Notes: a model not told the origin generated them from the letters alone. A stretch of 64,000 bases of DNA from VGBV01 sp963813725 (GCA_963813725.1 CAWFAI010000004.1:34926-98925); one strand, 5' to 3'; positions 36,058 to 44,969 are shown, counted from the stretch's first letter. Program-made: numbers and translations.

Positions 36058-37436
36058 ATCGACCGCCCCGCCTCGGTCCGGTGCTCGGCCTCGCGGCGCG
36101 CGACGCGGCCCTTGGCCTGGGCGCTGCGCGACGCGCCCTCCGCGTGCCCGTTCATCGAGGGCACGCCCTTCTCGATCGCCTCGTCGAACTCGTCGCGGAA
36201 CTTCTCGACCATCGAGCCCACCGGGGCCGCCATCGAGTCACCCAGCACGCAGAGGCAGTGGCCGATGATGTTCTTCTGCACCGAGGCCACCGTGTCGAGG
36301 TCGATCGGCGTCGCCTCGCCGCGGATCATCCGCTCGAGCATCTTCACGGTCCAGTTGGTGCCCTCGCGGCAGGGGGTGCACTTGCCGCACGATTCGTGGT
36401 GGTAGAACTTCGCCGTCCTCAGGGCCAGCTGGACGATCGAGGTCGTGTCGTCGAAGACGATGATCGAGCCGGACCCCAGCATCGAGCCCGCCTCCTGCAT
36501 GGCCTCGAAGCTGTAGGGCAGCTTCATGCCCTCCTCGGCGGTCAGCACCGGGGACGAGGAGCCGCCGGGGAAGAAGCCCTTGATCTTGCGGCCCTTCAGC
36601 ACGCCGCCGCCCAGCCCGTTGATCAGCTGTCGCGTCGGCACGCCCAGCTCGACCTCGTAGTTGCCGGGGCGCTGCACGTCCCCTGACACCGACACGACCT
36701 TCGTCCCGGGCGACTGCTCGGTGCCGAAGCTCTTGAACCAGTCGGCGCCCGAGGAGACGATGTGGGGCACGTTGGACAGGGTCTCGACGTTGTTGATCAG
36801 GGTCGGCCCGCCGTAGAGGCCCTGGACCGCGGGAAACGGCGGTTTCAGGCGCGGGTTCCCTCGCTTGCCCTCCAGCGAGTCCAGGAGCGCCGTCTCCTCG
36901 CCACAGATGTAGGCGCCGGCGCCGCGGTGCACCACCAGCTCCACCTGCTCGCCCGTGCCCAGCACGTCGGCGCCAAGGAAGCCCGCCTCGTATGCCTCCT
37001 CGACGGCCTTCTCGAGGATGTCGCCCTGCAGGTCGTACTCGCCCCGGATGAAGATGAAGCAGCGGTTGGCGCCCGCGGCCCGGGCGGCGATGATGATCCC
37101 CTCGATCAGCTGGTGGGGGTTCTTCTGCATCAGCTCGCGGTCCTTGAAGGCGCCGGGCTCGGACTCGTCGGCGTTGCAGCACAGGTACTTGTCCATGTCG
37201 CCCCGCGGCAGGAAGCTCGCCTTCTTGCCCATCGAGAAGCCCGCGCCCCCGCGCCCCCGCAGACCGGACTCCTCCAGCTCGGAGAGGAGCTCGTCCGGCG
37301 CCATCTCCTTGAACGCCTTGTCGATCGCCTGGTAGCCGCCCAGCCGCTTGTAGGTGCGCATCGAGGCGAGCCCGGGCTCGTCGACGTTGCGGAGGAGGAT
37401 CCGCGTCTCCTTCGCGTCCTTGGCCGCGCCCGCCAT
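36054..37436 (-). CDS. nuoF: NADH-quinone oxidoreductase subunit F
   Basis: 460 residues. The NADH/FMN site is GLRGRGGAGFSMGKKASF and CNADESEPGAFKDRELM; the 4Fe-4S cluster N3 ligands are ESCGKCTPCREG and the later Cys in GHCLCVLGD. ATG 37436 overlaps the stop of the nuoDE gene (TGATG). The last 35 residues are Ala/Arg-rich and extend past the usual end. Entry point of electrons from NADH. Confidence 0.97.
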   Translation of the reverse strand: MAGAAKDAKETRILLRNVDEPGLASMRTYKRLGGYQAIDKAFKEMAPDELLSELEESGLRGRGGAGFSMGKKASFLPRGDMDKYLCCNADESEPGAFKDRELMQKNPHQLIEGIIIAARAAGANRCFIFIRGEYDLQGDILEKAVEEAYEAGFLGADVLGTGEQVELVVHRGAGAYICGEETALLDSLEGKRGNPRLKPPFPAVQGLYGGPTLINNVETLSNVPHIVSSGADWFKSFGTEQSPGTKVVSVSGDVQRPGNYEVELGVPTRQLINGLGGGVLKGRKIKGFFPGGSSSPVLTAEEGMKLPYSFEAMQEAGSMLGSGSIIVFDDTTSIVQLALRTAKFYHHESCGKCTPCREGTNWTVKMLERMIRGEATPIDLDTVASVQKNIIGHCLCVLGDSMAAPVGSMVEKFRDEFDEAIEKGVPSMNGHAEGASRSAQAKGRVARREAEHRTEAGRSM

Positions 37437-39663
37437 CAGGTCTTCCTCCCCGTCTTCCTCGCGGCGGGCTTCTTGGCCTCGGTGCGCTTCTGCTTGACCT
37501 TGTTGATCGCGTGCCCGGTCACGCGCGCATCCGTGCCCACGCGGGGCCCGGCGCCACCGGCCGCCTCGCGGCTCTCCAGGCGCTTGTCGGGCAGCACGTC
37601 CGGTTTGCTCTTGCGCAGCTGCTCGACCGCGTCGGCCGCGTCGCCGGGCTCGAGCGGCCCGTAGTAGCGCTCGTCGATCGAGGCCATCGGGGCGATGTCG
37701 CAGGCGCCGAGGCACTCGAAGCCCCGCACGAACACCTTGCCGTCCTCGGAGCTGGTCCCCGGGTGATCTATGCCGGCCGCCTCCATGAAGGCGCTGAGCA
37801 GCTCGTCCCCGCCCCGCAGCCAGCAGGAGATGTTGGTGCAGACCAGCACCTCGTGCTCGCCCTGCGGCTCCAGGTGGAAGAGGTCATAGAAGCTCGCCAC
37901 CGACTGCAGGTAGGCGGGGGTCAGTCCCATCACCGCGGCCGCCTGGTTGATCCCCTCCGGGGAGCAGTAGCCGTAGCGGCGCTGCACCGCCCACAGCGCC
38001 GGGATCGAAGCCGAGCGCTTCTCGGGGTAGCGCTTCATCGCCCGGCGGATCTCCTGCGCCAGGCCGCGCGGCACCTCCACCTCCGCGGGCTCCGGCACCG
38101 GCGCGGCCTCGCCCCGCGGCTCTCGCGACTCCTCGGACGCCTGCTGGGCGGAGATGGAATCGATCGCCGGGATGTCCACGCCGACGTGGTCCTGGTGCTC
38201 TTCGACGGGCAGCTCCAGCACCTCGACCTCGGGCTCGTCGCTGGGAGCGGGCGCGTCGCGGATATGGCCGGGGTCGTCCTGCCAGGGCCGCTTGCCCTTG
38301 GGGAGCAGTGGGCTCACCGGTCGATGCCCCCCGAGGATCGGATCCAGCATCGCCAGGTTCTGGATCAGGTCGGCGACGTAGCCGCCGACCGCCATGTCGC
38401 GGAAGGACTGCAGGTTGACGAAGCTCGGGTCGCGGAAGTGGACGCGCGCCGGCTTCGCGGAGCCGTCGGCGACGATGAAGCAGCCCAGCTCGCCGCGCGG
38501 CCCCTCGATCGAGTAGTAGAGCTCGCCGGGCGGGACCCGGAAGCCCTCGGTGACGAGCTTGAAGTGGTGGATCAGCGCCTCCATCGAGGTCGAGAGCTCG
38601 TCGCGCGGCGGCAGCACGATCTTGCGGTCGTCCGCGATCCAGGGACCCTCGGGCAGCCCGTCCAGGCACTGCTCGATGATCTTCACCGACTCGCGCATCT
38701 CGGCGACGCGGCAGCGGTAGCGGTCATAGCCGTCGCCGACGGTGCCGACCGGGATCTTGAAGTCGAGGTCGGGATAGGCCAGGTAGTCGGTCGCCTTGCG
38801 GAGGTCCCAGGGCTCGCCCGTGGCCCGCAGCAGGGGCCCGGTCACGCCCAGCTCAAGCATGCGCTCGCGCGAGACGATCCCGACGTTGCGGGTCCGCTGC
38901 AGGAAGATCTCGTTGTTGTCCAGCAGCGCCTCGTACTGGTCGATGCGGCTCGGCATCACGGCGCAGAACTCGCGCACCTTCTGCTCGAAGCCCAGCGGGA
39001 TGTCCTCGAAGACGCCGCCGACCTGGAAGTAGCGGGTGTGCATGCGCTGGCCCGCCGACATCTCGAACAGGTCGAGGATCGTGTCGCGCTCGCGGAAGCA
39101 GTACCAGAACATCGAGACCGCGCCCAGGTCCAGCGCCGACGTTCCGAGCCAGACCAGGTGGGAGTGGATCCGGTTCAGCTCCATGTGCAGCGTGCGCAGG
39201 TACTTGGCGCGGGGCGGGATCTCCAGCTCCAGCATCCGCTCGACGCAGCCGCAGAAGGCCTGCATGTTGAAGAAGTAGGCGAGGTAGTCCATCCGCTCGA
39301 CGAAAGGGATCACCTTCCAGTAGCTCTTCTGCTCGCAGGACTTCTCGATCCCGGTGTGGACGTAGCCGACGACCGGCTTCAGGTCGACGACCGTCTCGCC
39401 CTGCAGGGTCACGATCAGGCGCAGCACCCCGTGGGTCGCGGGATGGTGCGGGCCCGAAGTTGATCGTCAAGAGCTCCTGCTCGGGCTCGAGGTCGACGTC
39501 AACGTCCGGCGGGCGCGTCTCGACCTCGGCCGCCCGCACCAGCGGCAGCGAGGGATCCTCGACCTCGGGCTGCATGCCGCGCTCGGTCGCATACGGCTCG
39601 TCCAGGGCTTCGTCCCTGAGAGCTGTCTCGAGTCCCGTCCGGTGTCATCGGGGCGCCCCGCAT
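37436..39663 (-). CDS. nuoD-nuoE: NuoD-NuoE fusion, complex I subunits D and E (frame broken)
   Basis: The first part is NuoD: INFGP then, after an extra G near 39450, the expected HHPATHG continues as VLRLIVTLQGETVVDLKPVVGYVHTG to RDMAVGGYVADLIQNLAMLDPILGG. A Pro/Glu-rich linker of about 70 residues leads in the same frame to NuoE: RRAMKRYPEKRSASIPALWAVQRRYG and the 2Fe-2S ligands CTNISC...CLGAC. A basic Lys/Arg tail ends the protein. The start is uncertain: ATG 39663 overlaps the nuoC stop (TGATG) but needs another frame change near 39640; ATG 39575 is the first in frame. About 720 residues in all. Confidence 0.88.
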
Positions 39664-40220
39664 CACTCGTACCAGCGGGGCATCTCGATCTCGTTGTGCG
39701 TGAACAGGACCGGCTCGCCGCCGACCGGGAAGTCGCGCCGCTGGGGCCAGCCCACGTAGTCCTCGGGCATCAGGATGCGCCGCAGGTCCGGGTGGTTCCT
39801 GAACACGATCCCGAAGAAGTCATAGGCCTCCCGCTCCTGGAACTCGGCGGTGGGGAAGAGCTCGACGCAGGAGTCGAGCTCGGGCAGGGGCTGATCGTCG
39901 GCCAGGACGTTGCCGTTCCCCGCCGCGGGGTCGGCCAGCAGCGCCTTGACGTGGATGCGCTCGACGCGGTCGCGATTCAGCAGCTCGTAGTGGACCGCAA
40001 AGCGCGGAGTCGCCGGCAGGTAGTCGGCGGCGTGCAGGCTGGAGAGGAAGGTGTAGCGCTGGCCCTCGGTCTCGCGCAGCCAGTTCAGCGTGGCGAGCAC
40101 CTTCTCGGGGTTGATGACCAGGGTGGCGCGGCCGTGCTCGAGCGCGGTCTCGGTGACCGCGCCCTCGTCGGCGTCGTTGATGCCCTGCGCGATCAGCTCC
40201 AACCCCGGCGCGTCAGGCAT
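39663..40220 (-). CDS. nuoC: NADH-quinone oxidoreductase subunit C
   Basis: 185 residues. RYTFLSSLHAADYLPATPRFAVHYELLNRDRVERIHVKALL and the signature EREAYDFFGIVFRNHPDLRRILMPEDYVGWPQRRDFP identify the 30 kDa subunit. It is separate from NuoD, unlike the NuoCD fusion of enterobacteria. ATG 40220. Confidence 0.96.
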   Translation of the reverse strand: MPDAPGLELIAQGINDADEGAVTETALEHGRATLVINPEKVLATLNWLRETEGQRYTFLSSLHAADYLPATPRFAVHYELLNRDRVERIHVKALLADPAAGNGNVLADDQPLPELDSCVELFPTAEFQEREAYDFFGIVFRNHPDLRRILMPEDYVGWPQRRDFPVGGEPVLFTHNEIEMPRWYE

Positions 40221-40226
40221 CGCACG

Positions 40227-40974
40227 TCACCGGCCCGCGTCCTCGGCTTCGGCATCGGGCGGCGGCAGCGCCGGCGTCCTTGGCGACCCTGGATGCGGCC
40301 TCCAGCGCCACGGGGGTGGGCTCGCCGGACTCGAATCGCGCCCACTCCTCGGTCCCCGAGCGCGTTGTAGCGCGCGCGCCATCCGAGGTCCGGGTTGCCC
40401 TTGATCTTCCGCTGCAGCTTGTTGAAGCCGTGCATCAGCGCCTCGGGGCGCGGGAGGGCAGCCGGGAACGTGGATGTCCACCGGCATCACCTTGTCGGCG
40501 CCCTGCACCACCGCGTAGTTGGCGAACATCCCGCCCGAGGACGAGCAGGCTCCCATCGAGATCACCCACTTCGGCTCGAGCATCTGGTCATAGAGCCGGC
40601 GGACGACCGGCGCCATCTTGATCGAGAGGCGACCCGAGAGGACCAGCAGGTCGGCCTGGCGCGGCGAGGCGCGCAGCGCCTCGGCGCCGAAGCGCGCGAG
40701 ATCGGTGCGGGCGCTGATCGATCGACATGATCTCGATCGCGCAGCAGGCGAGGCCGAAGGTCGCGGGAAAGATCGAGTTGGCGCGGGCGACGTTCAGGCC
40801 CTTCTCCAGGGTGGTCGTGAACACGCTCTGCTCGACGTGCTCCTCGAGGTCGCGGCCCTCGAGGTCGCCGCGCAGCAGCTCGCGCGCCCGCAGCTGCTTG
40901 GCCCGGAACTCCTCGGGAGTGCTGGGCTGTTCGCCCGGCGCCGGAACGCGCAGCTTCCGGCGCTCTACTTCCAA
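40227..40974 (-). CDS. nuoB: NADH-quinone oxidoreductase subunit B (frame broken)
   Basis: The product must be assembled from several frames. TTG 40974, overlapping the nuoA stop, gives an extended N-terminus and SIFPATFGLACCAIEIMS (cluster N2 CysCys). A tandem GATCGATC at 40716-40723 (four bases too many) shifts the frame; then LSGRLSIKMAPVVRRLYDQM, SMGACSSSGGMFANYAVVQG and IHVPGCPP follow. Extra bases near 40453, 40355 and 40268 shift it again through RPEALMHGFNKLQRKIKGNPDLGWRARYN and ARFESGEPTPVALEAASRVAKDAG. All four cluster Cys are present. The exact end (40227 or 40213) depends on the last correction. Confidence 0.85.
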
Positions 40975-41324
40975 TCCAGCGCTCCCCGTCGCCAGACGAA
41001 GACGAGGCCGACCAGCAGCAGGAACACGAAGACGATGATCTCCACCAGGACGAAGACGCTGTCGGCCGCCTGCAGGATCGCCCCGACCGGGTACAGGAAC
41101 ACGACCTCGATGTCGAAGAGGATGAACAGCATCGCGACCATGTAGAAGCTGACGCCGAAGCGGAAGCTGCGGGTGACGTGGGAGGGCAGCCCGCACTCGT
41201 ACGGATCCCCCTTGATCGGGTTCGGCCGGCGCGCCCCCAGCACCCCGTTGAGGAGCACGAACACGCTCCCGACGACGATTCCGATGCCGGCGAAGACGAG
41301 GACGGGGATGTAGCTCTCAAGCAC
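40965..41324 (-). CDS. nuoA: NADH-quinone oxidoreductase subunit A
   Basis: 119 residues, three helices. KGDPYECGLPSHVTRSFRFGVSFYMVAMLFILFDIEVVFLYPVG is the conserved centre with Cys, Asp and Glu. GTG 41324. First gene of the nuo operon, which runs without clear internal terminators to nuoN and perhaps the AEC gene. Confidence 0.96.
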   Translation of the reverse strand: MLESYIPVLVFAGIGIVVGSVFVLLNGVLGARRPNPIKGDPYECGLPSHVTRSFRFGVSFYMVAMLFILFDIEVVFLYPVGAILQAADSVFVLVEIIVFVFLLLVGLVFVWRRGALDWK

Positions 41325-41350
41325 GCCGACCGCGTTTATATCACCGACTT

Positions 41351-41367
41351 TGTATCAAGCTGTTACA
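41351..41367. promoter_or_regulatory. Inverted repeat upstream of nuoA
   Basis: TGTATCA-AGC-TGTTACA, seven-base arms with one mismatch, 27 bases before the nuoA start and in the A/T-richest stretch of the 135-base gap. It overlaps the region where the nuo promoter should lie (TATAAA on the minus strand at about 41335-41340), so it is a candidate operator. The regulator is unknown. Confidence 0.4.
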
Positions 41368-41374
41368 TAGTGGC

Positions 41375-41418
41375 TTTCCGCATCAGAAAGCGAAAACTCC
41401 GACCTTCTGAGGCGGAAA
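41375..41418. promoter_or_regulatory. Long imperfect hairpin between nuoA and divergent gene
   Basis: TTTCCGCATCAGAAAG (41375-41390) pairs with CTTCTGAGGCGGAAA (41404-41418) with one mismatch and one bulged base around a 13-base loop. It is the strongest inverted repeat I see in any intergenic gap here. It could be a two-sided operator, a leader hairpin, or an insulator between the two divergent promoters. Confidence 0.45.
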
Positions 41419-41446
41419 TCCCTGTCGGCGGCGGGGGCCGCTGATC

Positions 41447-41452
41447 TAGTCT
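41447..41452 (+). promoter_or_regulatory. Leaderless -10 (TAGTCT) for membrane protein
   Basis: TAGTCT ends 7 bases before GTG 41460. Confidence 0.5.
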
Positions 41453-41459
41453 GGCCCGC

Positions 41460-41891
41460 GTGATCGGCCTCCACATCGCCTGCGGGATCGCCCTGATCGC
41501 GGCCAATCTGGTGGCCGGGGCCTGGGGCGGCATCGCCTGGCTGCGCGGCGAGCCGACCGTCGGCTTCTGGTACGCCCTCCGCGTCGCCCAGGTCACCGTG
41601 GTGCTGCAGGCGATGCTGGGACTGATCCTCGTCTTCACCGGGCGCGAGGCCACAGAGCTGCACTACCTCTACGGCGCGCTGCCGCTGCTGGTCAGCTTCC
41701 TCGCCGAGCTGGCCCGGGCCGGGGCGGCGCAGCAGGAGCTGGGCGCGCTCGACTTCAGGGCCCTGCCCGAGGAGCGCCAGCGCGCGGTCGCGTTCGCGGT
41801 CGTCCGCCGCGAAATGGGGATCATGGCCGTGGCCTGCCTCGTGATCCTGTTCCTGGCACTGCGGGCGGCGGGCACGACGCCGCTTCTCTAA
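41460..41891 (+). CDS. Four-helix membrane protein, unknown function
   Basis: 143 residues with four hydrophobic segments (about 3-25, 35-58, 65-85, 115-140). GLHIACGIALIAANLVAGAWGG and FWYALRVAQVTVVLQAMLGLILVFTGREATELHYLYGALP include His residues on helices (His4, His63) that could bind haem, as in small cytochrome-b-like or COX15-like fragments, but this is not certain. It diverges from nuoA, so a respiratory role is plausible. Confidence 0.65.
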   Translation: MIGLHIACGIALIAANLVAGAWGGIAWLRGEPTVGFWYALRVAQVTVVLQAMLGLILVFTGREATELHYLYGALPLLVSFLAELARAGAAQQELGALDFRALPEERQRAVAFAVVRREMGIMAVACLVILFLALRAAGTTPLL

Positions 41892-41893
41892 GC

Positions 41894-41908
41894 GGTCACA
41901 AACTGACC
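41894..41908. promoter_or_regulatory. Perfect inverted repeat before the ABC exporter gene
   Basis: GGTCA-CAAAC-TGACC, perfect five-base arms, lies 11 bases upstream of the TACCGT -10 of the exporter gene, so a protein bound there would cover the -35 region. Candidate operator for a drug-responsive repressor; no such regulator gene is adjacent. Confidence 0.4.
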
Positions 41909-41919
41909 TAGTTGTTGGC

Positions 41920-41925
41920 TACCGT
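41920..41925 (+). promoter_or_regulatory. Leaderless -10 (TACCGT) for ABC exporter
   Basis: TACCGT ends 9 bases before ATG 41935. Confidence 0.4.
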
Positions 41926-41934
41926 GGCCCGCTC

Positions 41935-43740
41935 ATGGCGGACGCACCGGCGATCGAAGCACAGGGCCTGAAGCGGTCCTTCGGCAAGGTGAAGGCCCTC
42001 TGCGGGGTCGATCTCAGCGTTCCGCAGGGAACCGTGCTCGGCCTGCTGGGGCCGAACGGCGCCGGCAAGACGACCGCCGTCCGGATCCTGACCACCCTGC
42101 TGCGCCCGGACGCCGGCAGCGCGCGCGTGGCCGGCCTCGACGTGGTCAAGGACGCCGGCCGGCTGCGCTCGCAGATCGGCCTCGCCGGCCAGTACGCGGC
42201 GGTGGACGAGAACCTGACCGGCCGCGAGAACCTGGAGATGGTCGGGCGCCTCTACCACCTGGGCAAGCGCGTCTCGTCCGAGCGGGCCACCGAGCTGCTG
42301 GAGACCTTTGACCTGACGGACGCCGGCGACCGCCTCGCCCGGACCTACTCGGGCGGCATGCGACGCCGCCTCGACCTCGCGGCCGCGCTGGTCGCGAAGC
42401 CCCCCGTCGTCTTCCTCGACGAGCCGACCACCGGCCTCGATCCCGTCAGCCGATTGGGGCTGTGGGAGACGATCGAGGAGCGCGTCAAGGCGGGGACGAC
42501 CGTCCTGCTCACGACCCAGTACCTGGACGAGGCCGACCGCCTCGCCGACCGCATCGCCGTCATCGACCACGGCAGGGTGATCGCCGAGGGCACCTCGGAC
42601 GAGCTCAAGGACCGCGTCGGCGGCGAGGGCCTGGAGGTGAGCCTGGGTAGGCGCGAGCAGGCAGAGGCGGCGGTGGCGGCGCTGTCGGAGATGTGCGCCG
42701 AGCGCCCCGAGGTCGAGGACGGACGCGTCTTGATGCAGCTCACCGGGCGCGACGGGGCCATCGCCGAGGCGGTACGACGCCTCGACGCCGCCGGGGTCGA
42801 GATCGAGGACATCGCCACCCGCCGTCCCACCCTGGACGACGTCTTCATGGCGTTCACCGGCCACGCCGCGGAGCCCGATCAGGATGGAGACGAGCCCGAG
42901 GCCGATCGGGAGGAGCCCGAGGGCGATCGGGACCGGGACACCAGCCGAGCGCGAGAAGGTGCCCAGGTGAGTGGCGTCGGCTATGCCCTCTCGGACACGC
43001 TGGTGCTGGCGGTGCGCAACCTGCGCCGCATTCCCCGCGCGCCCGACCTGCTGATCAGCTTCACGCTGCAGCCGCTGATGTTCGTGCTGCTGTTCGTCTA
43101 CGTCTTCGGCGGCGCGATCGAGACCCCCGGCCACAGCTACGTGGATTTCCTGATCCCCGGCATCGTCGCCCAGACGATGTCCTTCGGCGGCTTCGTCACC
43201 GCGCTCGGCCTGGCCGATGACCTGAAGAAGGGCCTGATCGACCGCTTCCGCTCGCTGCCGATGTCGCGCGGCGCGGTGCTGGCCGGCCGCACCCTCGCCG
43301 ACGTCCCCACCAACCTGCTCTCGATCGTGATCATGGTCGGCGTCGGCATGATCGTCGGCTTCCGCTTCGACGCCAACCCGATCGAGATCCTCGCCGGCGT
43401 CGGCCTGATGCTGCTCTTCGGCTACGCCTTCTCCTGGGTCTTCGCCTACTTCGGCCTGGTCGCCTCATCGGGCGAGTCCGCGCAGGCGATCGGCTTCATG
43501 GTCGTGTTCCCCCTCACCTTCGTCTCCTCGGCCTTCGTCCCGATCGACACCCTGCCCGACGGCCTGCGCCAGTTCGCCGAGGCCAACCCGTTCACGATCG
43601 TGGTCGACGCCCTGCGCGCCCTCTGGATCGGCGACCCCGCCGGCGACAACATCTGGCTCGGCGTCGTCTGGTCGGTCGGCCTCAGCCTCCTCTTCGGCTG
43701 GCTCTCGGTCCGCCGCTACAAGCGCGCCGTCAGCGCCTAG
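41935..43740 (+). CDS. DrrA-DrrB-type ABC exporter, ATPase and permease in one frame
   Basis: 601 residues. The ATPase half has Walker A GPNGAGKTT, Q-loop GLAGQYAAVDENLTGRENL, signature YSGGMRRRLDLA, Walker B VVFLDEPTTGLDP and a DrrA-type C-terminal region ending TRRPTLDDVFMAFTGH. An Asp/Glu/Arg linker of about 35 residues (about 320-350) joins it to a six-helix ABC-2 permease (LILF-type LIPGIVAQTMSFGG, RFRSLPMSRGAVLAGR, PIDTLPDGLRQFAEANPFT). Usually these are two genes; here no stop separates them, although a GTG at 42967 could start a separate permease. Exports drugs or lipids. Confidence 0.92.
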   Translation: MADAPAIEAQGLKRSFGKVKALCGVDLSVPQGTVLGLLGPNGAGKTTAVRILTTLLRPDAGSARVAGLDVVKDAGRLRSQIGLAGQYAAVDENLTGRENLEMVGRLYHLGKRVSSERATELLETFDLTDAGDRLARTYSGGMRRRLDLAAALVAKPPVVFLDEPTTGLDPVSRLGLWETIEERVKAGTTVLLTTQYLDEADRLADRIAVIDHGRVIAEGTSDELKDRVGGEGLEVSLGRREQAEAAVAALSEMCAERPEVEDGRVLMQLTGRDGAIAEAVRRLDAAGVEIEDIATRRPTLDDVFMAFTGHAAEPDQDGDEPEADREEPEGDRDRDTSRAREGAQVSGVGYALSDTLVLAVRNLRRIPRAPDLLISFTLQPLMFVLLFVYVFGGAIETPGHSYVDFLIPGIVAQTMSFGGFVTALGLADDLKKGLIDRFRSLPMSRGAVLAGRTLADVPTNLLSIVIMVGVGMIVGFRFDANPIEILAGVGLMLLFGYAFSWVFAYFGLVASSGESAQAIGFMVVFPLTFVSSAFVPIDTLPDGLRQFAEANPFTIVVDALRALWIGDPAGDNIWLGVVWSVGLSLLFGWLSVRRYKRAVSA

Positions 43741-44413
43741 ATCGGAGCGCCAAGCGATCGAGGAGATCGGCGAGGGCCTCGGGGTCTTCGGCCATCGGGA
43801 AGTGGCCGCCTGGGATCTCAATCGGCTCGATCCCCAACAGCTCGCGCGCCATGAAGCGCTCCCAGGCCGGCTCGAAGAACTCGTCGTCGGAGGCGTAGAC
43901 GAGCGCGGTCGGAACGTCGGGATGGTCGGGGAGCGGGTATTCGCCTGCCGGCATGGCCATCGGCTGCAGGTGCTGTGCCAGCGCGCGGGCGGTCTCGGGC
44001 GGCAGCCGCGGGTACATCGCGCTGATCGCTACCTCAGCATCCCAAGCGCTGGTGCCGTCCGGGCGGTCGGCAGGGAACGGAAAGCCCTCCCGAAAAGGGT
44101 CCGGTGCGCCGTGCGGCGGCACGAACCCGCCGAGCCTCGGGCAGAGGTGTACGAGCAGCGAGCCCGGCCGCGCCACGGCGACCAGCGGCGAGTAGGCCGA
44201 TCCCTGCGAGTGGCCAACGACGACTACCGGGTCGTCGATGCCGTCGAGCGCATCGAGCGCGGGGCGGGCGCGCTCGGCGAATCCCGCATTGGGATCGTGG
44301 AGCGGCAGGTCGGGCGCCACGGCATCGTGACCACGCTCCAGCAGACACGGCACCAGCCACTCCCAACACGAACCGTCGTGCCAGGCGCCGTGGATCAGGC
44401 AGAACGTCGCCAC
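43730..44413 (-). CDS. Alpha/beta hydrolase (plant-esterase-like type)
   Basis: 227 residues. FCLIHGAWHDGSCWEWLVPCLLERGHDAVAPDLP and the nucleophile elbow VVVGHSQGSAYSPLVA (Ser intact) with GGHFPMAEDPEALADLL at the end show an active hydrolase of the esterase/hydroxynitrile-lyase-like group. The segment between (about 95-160) forms the lid. GTG 44413, with TATACG 7 bases upstream as a weaker -10. Its last 11 bases overlap the end of the exporter gene on the other strand. Confidence 0.88.
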   Translation of the reverse strand: MATFCLIHGAWHDGSCWEWLVPCLLERGHDAVAPDLPLHDPNAGFAERARPALDALDGIDDPVVVVGHSQGSAYSPLVAVARPGSLLVHLCPRLGGFVPPHGAPDPFREGFPFPADRPDGTSAWDAEVAISAMYPRLPPETARALAQHLQPMAMPAGEYPLPDHPDVPTALVYASDDEFFEPAWERFMARELLGIEPIEIPGGHFPMAEDPEALADLLDRLALRSRR

Positions 44414-44432
44414 GCCCGGTCGTATACCCGCG

Positions 44433-44924
44433 CTAGCTCTCCGCGAGCAGGTCCCGGTAGGCGCCGCGGTGAAAGATCAGCGGCATCGCCTCGCGGGAGT
44501 CGGCCTCCAGAACCGTGCCGGTCGCGATCAGGTGATCGCCGCCATCGATCAGGTCGCGCAGCTCGCAGGCGACCCACATCAGGGCATCGGCGAGGCGAGG
44601 GGAGCCGTGGCTCTCGGCCCACTCGACCCCGTCCCACTTGCGCGGCGCCGGGTCCTTGGCCGCGAAGCGCAAGGCCAGCTCCTCCTGGCCGGCGGCGAGC
44701 GCGTTGACGCCGAAGCGGCCGGCCGCGCGCACCGAGGTGAGCGTGCGCGAGCCGCGGTCCAGGCAGGCGAGCATCATCGGCGGATCGAGCGAGAGCGAGG
44801 TGACCGCGTTCGCGGTGGCGCCGGCCGGCCCGTCGGGGCCGATCGCGGTGACCACGGTGACGCCGGTCGGATAGGAGGCCAGAGCCTCGCGGAAGCTGTC
44901 CGGGCTGGGCACGGAGGCGGCCAT
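44433..44924 (-). CDS. Flavin reductase-like (FMN-binding) domain protein
   Basis: 163 residues. FREALASYPTGVTVVTAIGPDGPAGATANAVTSLSLDPPMMLACLDRGSRTL is the FMN-binding block of the flavin reductase-like domain; FGVNALAAGQEELALRFAAK, HLIATGTVLEAD and PLIFHRGAYRDL complete it. Such proteins supply reduced flavin to monooxygenases or act as pyridoxamine-oxidase-like enzymes. No partner oxygenase is near. ATG 44924 follows TAGCGT by 6 bases. Confidence 0.92.
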   Translation of the reverse strand: MAASVPSPDSFREALASYPTGVTVVTAIGPDGPAGATANAVTSLSLDPPMMLACLDRGSRTLTSVRAAGRFGVNALAAGQEELALRFAAKDPAPRKWDGVEWAESHGSPRLADALMWVACELRDLIDGGDHLIATGTVLEADSREAMPLIFHRGAYRDLLAES

Positions 44925-44930
44925 GGGGCA

Positions 44931-44936
44931 ACGCTA
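44931..44936 (-). promoter_or_regulatory. Leaderless -10 (TAGCGT) for flavin reductase
   Basis: TAGCGT on the minus strand ends 6 bases before ATG 44924. Confidence 0.5.
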
Positions 44937-44955
44937 TCGCCGCGCCCGCCTGCCA

Positions 44956-44961
44956 TATGAT
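44956..44961 (+). promoter_or_regulatory. Leaderless -10 (TATGAT) for cytochrome c gene
   Basis: TATGAT ends 8 bases before GTG 44970; 19 bases separate it from the divergent -10. Confidence 0.55.
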
Positions 44962-44969
44962 CCCGCCGC

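Noticed and set aside
37511..39463. Plus-strand 650-codon frame opposite nuoDE
   Set aside because: Same shadow pattern; the opposite strand holds NuoD and NuoE signatures.
33542..41000. nuoB, nuoDE and nuoG as true pseudogenes
   Set aside because: All cluster ligands and gene overlaps are kept, and single extra bases explain the breaks; loss of three core subunits by the same kind of change is unlikely in an otherwise intact operon.
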